A stretch of 64,000 nt of DNA from Planctomycetota bacterium (lineage in GTDB: Bacteria > Planctomycetota > Phycisphaerae > WQYP01), in the NCBI GenBank assembly GCA_021800165.1, contig JAJYZF010000012.1:1-64000 (forward strand), in the 5' to 3' direction. Under the pieces are notes generated by a model. It did not search any database. It worked only from the letters and a program-made list of their open reading frames with translations, and was not told the DNA's origin. Position 1 is the first letter of the stretch; the number at the start of each line of letters is the position of its first letter. Both the position numbers and the translations under genes were made by a program. Below, in pieces: positions 27,778 to 35,343 of the stretch.

Positions 27778-28449
27778 TTGGACAGTCCAACCTCCAGCAG
27801 CCAAGGGACTGGTGATCTCGATTCACCCGCGTTTATCCGAGCGCTGCGCGCGGGCCAGTCATCGGCTATGGAGATGTTCCTGAGCCGGTATCAGGATCGG
27901 CTTTTCAACGCGGTGTTGAAAATTGTATCGAACCACGATGATGCCGCGGATATTACCCAAGAGGCGCTGATGCAGATGCTACAGCATATTGATCAATTTA
28001 ACGGCCAATCATCGCTCTATACCTGGGTTTTTCGCATTACCACCAACCAAGCCTTAAGCCATTGCCGCAAACGGAAGTTGCGCCACACGGTACCACTCAC
28101 CCAGAGTGGTGCGGACGGCACCATGATTGCCAGAGCGCCCGAGCCTTGCGCCGGGCCCGACAGCAACCCGGCCGATCAGGTGGAAATAAAGCTGGATCAC
28201 CAGCGTGTTATGGCGGCCATGGCCGACCTGCCGGTGGATTTCCGGACGTTGTTGGTACTGCGGGATGTGGAGGAATGTGGTTATGAGCAAATTGCCCAGA
28301 TTACTGATTTACCGGTCGGCACCGTAAAGTCGCGGCTGTTTCGGGCACGCCAGGCGCTTAGAGCTTTGCTGGAAGAATCCTCCCGATCACCGCGCGTGGC
28401 CGACGTCGGCAGGGTGGCAAGCACCGCACCCAAGGCAGGTGCGAAATGA
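27778..28449 (+). CDS. ECF-type RNA polymerase sigma factor
   Basis: A sigma-70 family ECF factor of about 223 aa. Region 2 covers FLSRYQDRLFNAVLKIVSNHDDAADITQEALMQMLQHID…YTWVFRITTNQAL; region 4 covers VMAAMADLPVDFRTLLVLRDVEECGYEQIAQITDLPVGTVKSRLFRARQALR. The linker between them is longer than usual and Pro-rich. I prefer a TTG start at 27778 with AAGGA seven bases upstream; GTG 27736 (ORF track) has no ribosome site. The stop overlaps the start of the next gene (ATGA), which looks like its anti-sigma factor, so translation is coupled. Confidence 0.9.
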   Translation: MDSPTSSSQGTGDLDSPAFIRALRAGQSSAMEMFLSRYQDRLFNAVLKIVSNHDDAADITQEALMQMLQHIDQFNGQSSLYTWVFRITTNQALSHCRKRKLRHTVPLTQSGADGTMIARAPEPCAGPDSNPADQVEIKLDHQRVMAAMADLPVDFRTLLVLRDVEECGYEQIAQITDLPVGTVKSRLFRARQALRALLEESSRSPRVADVGRVASTAPKAGAK

Positions 28450-29549
28450 CCGAGACGATGTTGACGGATTTTGAAGAAGCGTTGCTGGCATATATCGAAA
28501 GCCGAGCCTCGGACCACCAGCAACAGATGGTCCAAAAGCGGCTGCAAAGCGATCCGGCCTTGCGGACGGAGGTTCTGGCGATGATTGCCGATCGCATGAG
28601 CCTGCAGACGAGTCCACGTTTCGCTATGCCGCAGGCATTACAATCGAGGCAGACCATTGCGGATCGGATACAGCGTGAGCACCGTCAGCGGCGTGTTCTG
28701 GCCAAAATTCGTTATGGAGCCATGGCGGCGGCAGCATTGCTGCTGGCCAGCGCCATAAGTTTTAGAATCATTTGGCCGGCGTCCGGGAGCGTCGCTTCCA
28801 GGCACTCCATGGTCGCTCTGTCTTCCCGCAAGACCGAGGCCTTGCCCTTGCCACCTCCAAAGCTGGCATCGGCAGCCACTTTCAAGCAAGCCAAGGTGAT
28901 AAGGATTGCAAAGAGGGCCATCATGGAGTCGGCTGCCGGCAAAGCCCCATCGAGAGCCGGACCATTGATACACCGGCCTATGGCTGGTGCGCCCGCACCC
29001 TGGACGCTCGTCATTGCCGTAAAAAATTCCGCCCAAGACCGACAACTCCATGCCCTGTTGGAGAATTTCACCCGCCAAAACCAGCCACTTGCAGCCGCAG
29101 ACCAACAGCAAAGAGTCCATCGCTTGACCATGAAAGCTGCGGCTCTACCATTACCATTAACGCTGCGCCGCGCTACGACGGCAAACAAATCCATACAGGC
29201 ACCGCAACGATTTACCACCCCCAGGCAAAACGCGATTCGCGCAGTGCCCGCCGGTGATTTGCTCTTGATGCTTAAACCAGCCCAGGTTCAATTGCTTCGG
29301 GCGCAATTTACAGTGGTGCAGTTGATGGCTCCGGCGCAAGGTCTAAGAAAGCCAGCGGCAGCTTTTGGGGGCCGCGTCGGTCACTCACGAGCGTTAAAGG
29401 TGGCGGGACCACCAACCACCAATCCGGCCTTGCCCAAGGAAACCCTCGGCCAAGCCGCTCTACAGCGGCGAAATATGACTCAGAGTGCCCAAATACCTGC
29501 TCAAGCCGAACCGTTTATCATTGAAATTTTGCCGCCACGCCAGCGCTAA
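28446..29549 (+). CDS. Probable membrane anti-sigma factor
   Basis: A 367-aa single-pass membrane protein overlapping the sigma gene by four bases. Residues 1-90 form a helical cytoplasmic part (LTDFEEALLAYIESRASDHQQQMVQKRLQSDPALR) typical of anti-sigma N-termini, without the HxxxCxxC zinc motif. One membrane segment spans about 91-110 (AMAAAALLLASAISFRIIW). The large outer part, about 250 residues, is low-complexity and rich in Ala, Gln, Pro and basic residues, with no known fold. It probably holds the sigma factor at the membrane until a signal arrives. The function is inferred from gene order and topology. Confidence 0.75.
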   Translation: MTETMLTDFEEALLAYIESRASDHQQQMVQKRLQSDPALRTEVLAMIADRMSLQTSPRFAMPQALQSRQTIADRIQREHRQRRVLAKIRYGAMAAAALLLASAISFRIIWPASGSVASRHSMVALSSRKTEALPLPPPKLASAATFKQAKVIRIAKRAIMESAAGKAPSRAGPLIHRPMAGAPAPWTLVIAVKNSAQDRQLHALLENFTRQNQPLAAADQQQRVHRLTMKAAALPLPLTLRRATTANKSIQAPQRFTTPRQNAIRAVPAGDLLLMLKPAQVQLLRAQFTVVQLMAPAQGLRKPAAAFGGRVGHSRALKVAGPPTTNPALPKETLGQAALQRRNMTQSAQIPAQAEPFIIEILPPRQR

Positions 29550-29613
29550 AACAGGCATCCATGCGGAGCAGCGATCCATATATATTGGTGGCGGACAAAG
29601 GTTTCTTTAGAAT

Positions 29614-30093
29614 CTACCGCAAATCGGTTTCATCCAGCAACACAAAGTGCTTTTCCTCAAGAACCCGGCTGGCGGATTCCGGATTATCCACATGAATAAC
29701 CACAGCCGCGCGCCGATGCGGGGCGGAAATCAGTCCGTACACATAATGAATATCGATTTCCGCACTCAGCAGTGCTTTACCGATGCCGCCAAGCCCGTCA
29801 CCAGAATGGGTGGCCGGCATTTCCACCGCCACCAGTTCGCACACAGAATAGTGGTAGTTGGATTCTCGCAAAATCCGGGCGGCGGTATCGGTATCGTTAA
29901 AAACAAACCGTACAATAGCACAATCAAAGCCTTGCAGAACGGTCAGAGCATGTACCCGGATGTCGGTACCTTCAAAAATGCCTACGAGCGTGGCCAACAT
30001 TCCTACGCGATTTTCGACAAATACCGAAACCTGCCGCACACAAGGGGTATCACGTCCACGTTCTGTAATAGGTTTTTCCCGGAGTGTAGCCAT
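29614..30093 (-). CDS. Tandem ACT-domain protein
   Basis: A 159-aa protein with two ACT domains: about residues 20-92 (VRQVSVFVENRVGMLATLVGIFEGTDIRVHALTVLQ) and about 95-155 (…GLGGIGKALLSAEIDIHYVYGLIS). ACT domains bind amino acids and regulate enzymes of amino acid metabolism. The first resembles the acetolactate-synthase small subunit, but the rest does not, so IlvH is unlikely. It is divergent from the SAM-riboswitch operon, which hints at a role in methionine/threonine balance (inference). The ribosome site is weak. Confidence 0.8.
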   Translation of the reverse strand: MATLREKPITERGRDTPCVRQVSVFVENRVGMLATLVGIFEGTDIRVHALTVLQGFDCAIVRFVFNDTDTAARILRESNYHYSVCELVAVEMPATHSGDGLGGIGKALLSAEIDIHYVYGLISAPHRRAAVVIHVDNPESASRVLEEKHFVLLDETDLR

Positions 30094-30174
30094 GCAAAAA
30101 TGGTACCATGAGATGGAAAAATGTTAAAGAGTCTCCCTATGCCCACACCAACCTTTTCATCTTCCATGTTGCCC

Positions 30175-30204
30175 TTGACTTGCCCCCACCGCCGCTGCTA
30201 ATAT
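30175..30204 (+). promoter_or_regulatory. Promoter of the SAM-riboswitch operon
   Basis: TTGACT (30175-30180) and TAATAT (30199-30204) are separated by 18 bases, a good sigma-70-like pair. Transcription would begin near 30211, shortly before the riboswitch. Confidence 0.6.
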
Positions 30205-30227
30205 ACCTTGCTGACAAGTGAATACGG

Positions 30228-30372
30228 CTCTTATCAAGAGTGCCTGAGGGACGGGCCCGTCGAAGGCACAGCAACCCATCCGGGCGGCAGTTATGCAGAC
30301 CGCCGGAAGCGGGTGCTAATTCCCTCCCGCTCGCATTCGGCAAAAACCGAGGCGAATCTGGGGATAGATAGG
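30228..30372 (+). promoter_or_regulatory. SAM riboswitch (SAM-I/IV family)
   Basis: The core TTATCAAGAG, GAGGGACGGGCCCG, GCAACC and GGTGCTAATTCC follow the SAM-I consensus in order. P2 is GTGCCT/AGGCAC, P3 is CCGGGCGG/CCGCCGG, P4 is built from TCGCATTCGG/CCGAGGCGA, and P1 pairs TTATC with GATAG near the end. S-adenosylmethionine binding should shut off the downstream genes through the terminator that follows. This places the operon in methionine/SAM supply. The promoter, switch and terminator are in the classical order. Confidence 0.92.
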
Positions 30373-30429
30373 TGAAGCAGCTTTATACCGGATTAAAGAC
30401 GAGTAGAAATATTCGCAGTAAGTTGAAAG

Positions 30430-30502
30430 CGGCCTCTTATCGGGAATCGGCATCTAAGAAAGACGCGGTGGCCATTCCCGACAAGAGGCCGTATTCGTTT
30501 TT
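30430..30502 (+). terminator. Riboswitch-controlled intrinsic terminator
   Basis: Arms 30430-30447 and 30474-30491 pair at 17 of 18 positions, followed at a short distance by a U-run (30498-30502). The 5' arm repeats CTCTTATC, the same octamer as the 5' side of riboswitch P1, so the P1 3' strand (GATAG) can pair with either. A second AAGAGGCCG copy at 30512 could also pair with the 5' arm. Confidence 0.75.
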
Positions 30503-30586
30503 GCACCGGAGAAGAGGCCGCCGGGTAATTGGGCCGATGGATGCCGGGAGTACCGCTTACTTCTGGCGGTGGTTTGGAGTTTTTTC

Positions 30587-31873
30587 ATGGCTTATGTCGT
30601 TGGCCTGCGGTGCCGCGAATGCGGCAAAGAATATCCGCAAAAGGGCGTGCATGTGTGTGAAGTCTGCTTCGGACCGCTGGAAGTGCAGTACGATTACGCG
30701 CGGATGAAGGGCAAAGTTACACGGGAATCCATTGAACGCGGGCCACGCAGTCTGTGGCGTTATCGCGATCTCCTGCCGATTAACGCCGAGCCACGGGCCG
30801 GGCTTTATTCCGGCTATACGCCCTTGCGGCGGGCCCATCATCTGGAAAAAATTCTCAATGTCCGCGAGCTTTATATCAAGGATGACTCGGCCAATTACCC
30901 GACTTGGAGCTACAAAGAGCGCGTGGTATCCGTGGCGATCACCAAGGCTCTTGAACTGGGTTACCACACCGTGGGTTGTGCCAGCACCGGCAATCTGGCC
31001 AATAGCGTGGCGGCCCATGCCGCGGTGGCGGGAATGAAAGCTTTTGTCATGATTCCCCATGATCTGGAACAGGGTAAAGTTCTAGGCTCACTGATTTTTG
31101 GCCCGACCATGGTGCGTATTCAGGGCAACTATGACGATGTTAACCGTTTGTGTTCGGAAATTGCGGACAAATACAAATGGGCCATCGTGAATGTGAACCT
31201 GCGGCCATTTTATACGGAAGGAGCCAAAACCTTCGGCTACGAAATTGCCGAACAACTCGGTTGGAAATTTCCCCAGCATACCGTATGCCCCACGGCCGGT
31301 GGAACGATTTTGCCCAAGATTCACAAGGCTTATCAGGAATTGATCGACTTGGGTTTGGTGGAGGATAACGCCCCGAAAATTTATTCCGCTCAGGCCGCGG
31401 GCTGTAATCCGGTGGTTGAGGCCATTCGCGCCGGCCGGGATTTAATTAAGCCGCAAAAACCCAAAACCATCGCCAAGAGTATTGCCATCGGCAATCCCGC
31501 GGATGGTTTCTACGTGGTGCAGGCGGTGCGACAAAGTGGCGGCTGGGCAATGGATGCTACCGATCCGGAAATTATTGATGCAATCAAACTCCTGGCCAAA
31601 GCGGAAGGAATATGGACTGAGCCTGCCGGCGGAACCACGCTGGCGGCGGCGATAAAGCTCATTGCCAGCGGCCGAATTCCCCGCGATGAAAGTATCTGTG
31701 TGTGCATCACGGGTAACGGTCTCAAGACCACCGAAGTGGTTGCGGATCAATTGGACATGCCCACCTCTATTCCCGCCAAGCTCGACGCGTTCGACGCTTT
31801 TATTGCGGAATTGGATGGTGCCGGCGGTACCCGGGAATTGGAGCCCTTGGCGGCCGGCGGCCCAACACCTTGA
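30587..31873 (+). CDS. Threonine-synthase-like PLP enzyme, proposed homocysteine synthase
   Basis: A 428-aa fold-type II PLP enzyme of the threonine synthase family. ATG 30587 follows GGAG. It starts with a zinc-ribbon-like part (C9, C12, C24, C27). The PLP lysine is in WSYKERVVS (K110), where classical ThrC has SFKDRG. Other motifs are the substrate/phosphate loop ASTGNLANSVAAHAA, the PLP-phosphate loop TAGGTILPKI, and GIWTEPAGGTTLAA. It is the first gene after a SAM riboswitch and lies in one operon with a sulfur carrier, a NIL protein and an E1-like enzyme. I infer that it uses O-phosphohomoserine (or a similar ester) and carrier-bound sulfur to make homocysteine. Plain threonine synthase or cysteate synthase remain possible. 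Confidence 0.85.
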   Translation: MAYVVGLRCRECGKEYPQKGVHVCEVCFGPLEVQYDYARMKGKVTRESIERGPRSLWRYRDLLPINAEPRAGLYSGYTPLRRAHHLEKILNVRELYIKDDSANYPTWSYKERVVSVAITKALELGYHTVGCASTGNLANSVAAHAAVAGMKAFVMIPHDLEQGKVLGSLIFGPTMVRIQGNYDDVNRLCSEIADKYKWAIVNVNLRPFYTEGAKTFGYEIAEQLGWKFPQHTVCPTAGGTILPKIHKAYQELIDLGLVEDNAPKIYSAQAAGCNPVVEAIRAGRDLIKPQKPKTIAKSIAIGNPADGFYVVQAVRQSGGWAMDATDPEIIDAIKLLAKAEGIWTEPAGGTTLAAAIKLIASGRIPRDESICVCITGNGLKTTEVVADQLDMPTSIPAKLDAFDAFIAELDGAGGTRELEPLAAGGPTP

Positions 31874-31900
31874 GAAGTTTTGTAACAGGAGATCATACGC

Positions 31901-32176
31901 ATGGCAGTTAAAATTAGAATTCCCACCCCGTTGCGTCAGATGACCAATGGCGCAGAATCAGTGGAGGTGGAGGGTGGCGATGTGAATGAGTTGCTTTTGG
32001 CTTTGTGCGCCAAGTTTGAGGGCATGGATAAACGCCTGTTCAAACAGCCCGGCGAACTCAACCGATTCGTGAACGTTTATGTCAACGAAGAGGACATCCG
32101 ATTTTTGGATAATTTACATACTAAGATCAAACCGGGTGATGATGTCAGCGTGGTTCCGGCGATTGCGGGAGGGTGA
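31901..32176 (+). CDS. ThiS/MoaD-family sulfur-carrier protein
   Basis: A 91-aa ubiquitin-fold protein ending in AIAGG, the diglycine tail that is adenylated and turned into a thiocarboxylate by an E1-like enzyme. The strands VKIRIPTPLRQMT and RFVNVYVNEEDIRFLDNLHTKIKPGDDVSVVPAIAGG match the MoaD/ThiS pattern. A strong ribosome site (AGGAG) precedes it, 27 bases after the ThrC-like gene. Unlike carriers with an extra residue after Gly-Gly, it needs no C-terminal trimming. In this operon it most likely carries sulfur for homocysteine synthesis, not for thiamine or molybdopterin. Confidence 0.92.
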   Translation: MAVKIRIPTPLRQMTNGAESVEVEGGDVNELLLALCAKFEGMDKRLFKQPGELNRFVNVYVNEEDIRFLDNLHTKIKPGDDVSVVPAIAGG

Positions 32177-32178
32177 AC

Positions 32179-32442
32179 ATGATGGATTCCCAGACCATCA
32201 AAAAGCGGGTATGGTTGACCTTCGGCTCGCGCCGCATGGTGGAAACACCGGCCCTGTGGCGTATGGCCCGCAAATTTCCGGAGGTTAGCTTTGATATCCG
32301 GCAGGCCAGCGTGACTGCGGAAATCGGGATCATGGCCGTACTTTTGGAAGGCCAGCAGTCGCAGGTGCAAGCCGCGATGGCCTTTTTACAGGACCAGGGT
32401 GTCACCGTAGAACCAATTGAAAAAAGCGTGGTGGAAGGATAA
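32179..32442 (+). CDS. NIL-domain protein
   Basis: An 87-aa stand-alone NIL domain (small ferredoxin-like fold; KKRVWLTFGSRRMVETPALWRMARKFPEVSFDIRQASVT… EIGIMAVLLEGQQSQVQAAMAFLQDQGVTVEPI). ATG 32179 follows GGAGG and starts three bases after the carrier stop. NIL domains occur at the C-terminus of methionine-import ATPases, where they sense methionine, and in the archaeal homocysteine-forming system, where one is fused to a ferredoxin. Here no iron-sulfur cysteines are present. It may bind methionine or dock the carrier to its enzymes (inference). Confidence 0.88.
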   Translation: MMDSQTIKKRVWLTFGSRRMVETPALWRMARKFPEVSFDIRQASVTAEIGIMAVLLEGQQSQVQAAMAFLQDQGVTVEPIEKSVVEG

Positions 32443-32449
32443 ACTCAAC

Positions 32450-33544
32450 ATGGCGTTATCCGAAATAGCTGAACAACTTGAACAGGCGGATCCGGCGCTG
32501 GCGCGATACAACCGGCAGATGCTGTGGGGGCCTATTGGCGTTGAAGGCCAGAGAAAACTTAAACAGGCTCGCGTGTTTATGGTGGGATGCGGGGCGCTGG
32601 GAACTGTACTGGCCAATACGCTGGCTCGGGCTGGGATCGGCCATTTGACCATTGCCGATCGCGATTTTATTGAAATCAATAATCTCCAACGCCAGGTGCT
32701 TTTTGATGAAACCGATATTGCCGAGCAATTGCCCAAGGCGGAAGCGGCGAAGCGAAAAATAGCCAAAATCAATTCCACCGTGCAGGTGGAAGCCGTGGTT
32801 TCCGATATTAATTTCAAAAACATCACGCAATTTGCCCAAGGGCAGGATTTGCTTTTGGACGGCACGGATAACTTTGAAACACGCTTTTTAATCAACGATG
32901 TTTCGGCCAAGCTTAACATTCCATGGATTTACGGTGCGTGCATCAGTGCCATGGGATTGGCCATGGTGGTTCGTCCCGGCGTTACGCCCTGCTTGCGCTG
33001 CATTTTTGAGAGTGCCCCGCCGCCGGGCATGAACCCCACTTGCGATACCGCCGGGGTTCTGGGCCCCACGGTGAATGTGGTGGCCAGTTGGCAGGCGATG
33101 GAAGCCATCAAAATATTGACCGGCAATATCAATGCGGTCAGTAAGGCCTTGTTCAGTTTTGATTTGTGGGACAACCGCTACCAGCAGTTGAACGTCTCCA
33201 AGGCCCGGGAAATTGCCGATTGCCCGGTGTGCAAGCACCAGAAATATGAATTCTTGACCGGAGATTTCAGCAGTTCGACAATTTCCCTCTGCGGTCGTAA
33301 CGCGGTGCAGGTGAATAATCCGGCGGTGGAAAAGGTGGATTTTGAACAAATTTCCCGGGGCCTGCGAACGGTAGGTAATCCCACGTTCAACAAGTTCATG
33401 CTCAAGTGTTCCATCCGTGAAGGACAGGGCGAACGGACACGAAATTTTGATTTGACTGTTTTCGCCGATGGACGTGCTATTATTAAAGGAACCAACGACG
33501 TTGCTGTGGCTAGAGCGGTATACGCTAAATATGTTGGAGCTTGA
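32450..33544 (+). CDS. E1-like ThiF/MoeB/HesA adenylyltransferase
   Basis: A 364-aa enzyme that should adenylate the Gly-Gly tail of the sulfur carrier. ATG 32450 follows AAGGA. The ATP site is VGCGALGTVLANTLARAGIG (about residues 45-64) with NNLQRQVLF; the E1 cysteine lies in PTCDTAGVLGP (C198); the zinc cysteines are C181/C184 and C258/C261. A C-terminal extension of about 85 residues (SLCGRNAVQV … LTVFADGRAIIKGT) replaces the rhodanese domain found in MOCS3-type enzymes. The sulfur donor is not visible. It closes the riboswitch operon. Confidence 0.93.
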   Translation: MALSEIAEQLEQADPALARYNRQMLWGPIGVEGQRKLKQARVFMVGCGALGTVLANTLARAGIGHLTIADRDFIEINNLQRQVLFDETDIAEQLPKAEAAKRKIAKINSTVQVEAVVSDINFKNITQFAQGQDLLLDGTDNFETRFLINDVSAKLNIPWIYGACISAMGLAMVVRPGVTPCLRCIFESAPPPGMNPTCDTAGVLGPTVNVVASWQAMEAIKILTGNINAVSKALFSFDLWDNRYQQLNVSKAREIADCPVCKHQKYEFLTGDFSSSTISLCGRNAVQVNNPAVEKVDFEQISRGLRTVGNPTFNKFMLKCSIREGQGERTRNFDLTVFADGRAIIKGTNDVAVARAVYAKYVGA

Positions 33545-33631
33545 TGGCTGTGGTTCGCTGCGGCCTGTTCCCGTAGAATAAACATCCGGGGTTGTAATGA
33601 GTCGCTTTTACTGTTTTTAAGGAGTAGTTTT

Positions 33632-34117
33632 ATGATCCAAGCCTTTATCGGCACCCTCAACCTGACCCGTTCCGCCACTCTCAAGCTGGTGGCTGATCTC
33701 ACCGATGCCCAAATGGTTTTGCAGCCGGCTCCCAAAACCAATCATCCAGCCTGGGTGCTGGGACATTTGTATCTGGTGGACTGCAGTTTCTTGACACTCA
33801 TCGGCGGCCAAGCGCCGGCTTTGGAAGCCAACTGGAAGGAGATTTATGCCGGCGGCAGCACGCCCGTGCCTGACCGCGGCAAATACAAATCCAAGGCTTG
33901 GTATCTGGAACACATGGCTCAAGTACGCCAGCAGATTTTGGAACGGTTGCCCAAATTGACCGCGGCGGATTTAGACCAACCTCATCCCGATCCCGCCCGA
34001 CGCGAACGCTTTCCCACCATCGGTCATACCATATTCATGTATGGCACGTGGCACGAAGGTTATCACGCAGGACAACTATCCACCTGGCGTCGCGTGCAGG
34101 GTTTACCGGCCGTTTAG
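33632..34117 (+). CDS. DinB-family protein
   Basis: A 161-aa four-helix-bundle protein of the DinB/YfiT type. Three metal-type histidines are suggestive: HPAWVLGHLYLVD, GHTIFMYGTWHEGYHAGQLSTWRR; the last HxGYHxGQL motif is a hallmark. A strong ribosome site (AAGGAG) lies upstream. Family members are metal-dependent transferases using bacillithiol, mycothiol or similar thiols, or have unknown roles. It is close behind the riboswitch operon (87 bases) but with its own signals, so a sulfur link is only a possibility. Confidence 0.88.
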   Translation: MIQAFIGTLNLTRSATLKLVADLTDAQMVLQPAPKTNHPAWVLGHLYLVDCSFLTLIGGQAPALEANWKEIYAGGSTPVPDRGKYKSKAWYLEHMAQVRQQILERLPKLTAADLDQPHPDPARRERFPTIGHTIFMYGTWHEGYHAGQLSTWRRVQGLPAV

Positions 34118-34169
34118 CAGTAGCGTTGGCCTTGCGGCACAGCGGCATGAGCTATTCAACGAAGCCCAC

Positions 34170-34197
34170 ACCTGTCATTGCGCTGGCAATGACAGGT
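34170..34197. repeat. Perfect hairpin between convergent genes
   Basis: ACCTGTCATTG and CAATGACAGGT are exact inverted copies around a CGCTGG loop, in the gap between DinB (+) and plsY (-). It may end transcription in both directions or be a REP-like element; no U-run follows. Confidence 0.5.
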
Positions 34198-34327
34198 ATG
34201 GGGCTGCACAGCTTGCCACCAACGGTTGCGGCGTGATAGGTCCCGCATCCGGCCAAAATAGGGACGGCACGCTGCCAAGAGCATTGATGGAGGCTCATCA
34301 GTGCCAAGCCGTCGGCGATGCCAGTGG

Positions 34328-35011
34328 CTATTTCGTCGCCTTGACGGCGCGCGGCTCCGTACCCGCTAAAAGCCGCCGAATATTACTGCGATGTTTTACT
34401 ACCAGGATAAGGCCCAAGAGCCAACTTGCCGTCAGCAGGGGCCAAAGTTGGGGCCAGGGAGTCATGCCAAGGAGATGCGAGAACTCAGGGGCAATCCGCC
34501 CCAAAAATGGCACCATGAACATAAACACCGCGGTAGCCGCCAATGACGCCACCGAGATGATGCGCCAAGCCAAAAACACCAGCAGAAAAACCAGCCCTGC
34601 CACGATGCCGGCGAGCGTAAAGACCGGCCAAATGCCCAGCACCGCCCCAAAACTGGTCGCCACGCCTTTGCCCCCGTGAAAACGCAGATAAATCGGAAAC
34701 AAATGCCCCCCAACCGCAGCACCGGCTGTCAACAGCGGAAGATAGATGGGAAGGTGCCACCGCTGGGTCAGTAAATCGCTGCCCAGCACCGGCAAGAGAC
34801 CTTTCAGAAAGTCTAAAGCAAAAGCGTAGAAAAAATACCTTAGTCCCAACACCCTGCCGGCATTGGTGGCACCAATATTTCCGCTGCCGTGCTTACGAAT
34901 ATCCACTCCCTGGGCCAGCCCCAGCAACAAGCCGAAAGGGATAGCCCCCAACAGGTAGGCGACAACAGGCCCCAATAGCGCCAGCCAAATGATGTGATCG
35001 GATGAAATCAT
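34328..35011 (-). CDS. plsY: Glycerol-3-phosphate acyltransferase PlsY
   Basis: A 227-aa inner-membrane enzyme that transfers acyl groups from acyl-phosphate to glycerol-3-phosphate in phospholipid synthesis. The three PlsY motifs are visible: GAIPFGLL near the start, the GSGNIGATNAGRVLG glycine-rich loop, and HGGKGVATSFGAVLG. About five to six membrane segments are present. ATG 35011 follows GAGGAA. No PlsX gene is in the window. It is divergent from ugd. Confidence 0.95.
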   Translation of the reverse strand: MISSDHIIWLALLGPVVAYLLGAIPFGLLLGLAQGVDIRKHGSGNIGATNAGRVLGLRYFFYAFALDFLKGLLPVLGSDLLTQRWHLPIYLPLLTAGAAVGGHLFPIYLRFHGGKGVATSFGAVLGIWPVFTLAGIVAGLVFLLVFLAWRIISVASLAATAVFMFMVPFLGRIAPEFSHLLGMTPWPQLWPLLTASWLLGLILVVKHRSNIRRLLAGTEPRAVKATK

Positions 35012-35343
35012 CAATTCCTCACGTCATGGCCCCGACATGCCAGCACCGCCGCCACCCCGTCCAGCATACCCTGCCATCCGACGAACCGGCGGATTATACC
35101 GACTCTAGTGCGGGTTTCACCATCATACGCGACGAACCGCCCCTGGGAGCTTATAATGCAGTGTTTTCCCGGCCGACCGCCGGCCGCTTGTGTGGATATT
35201 GTATTCAACCGCAACATGGCCATTAACCGAATATATAAAAGTTGCCACGTTAGCGGACTGCCGCGACCGTGGATTTTTTGCAGCGACGCAACGACAGGCC
35301 ACGCGGTCTGGCCGCTTGATCTGTTTGAAACGAGGTCCAACCT
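35012..35343. other. Divergent intergenic region plsY/ugd
   Basis: About 330 bases with a consensus TATAAT at 35152-35157 (plus strand) but no good -35 box. An AT-rich patch (GAATATATAAAAG) lies near 35228. ORFs here look random. It probably holds the promoters of both genes. Confidence 0.4.

Noticed and set aside
27226-27804. 192-aa minus-strand ORF over the SRP RNA
   Set aside because: It runs through the SRP RNA and has no protein-like features.
30587-31873. Simple biosynthetic threonine synthase
   Set aside because: Not excluded, but the SAM riboswitch, the altered PLP motif and the carrier/E1 genes fit it poorly.
31901-32176. MoaD or ThiS of cofactor synthesis
   Set aside because: No moa, moe or thi genes lie nearby; the SAM riboswitch points to methionine.
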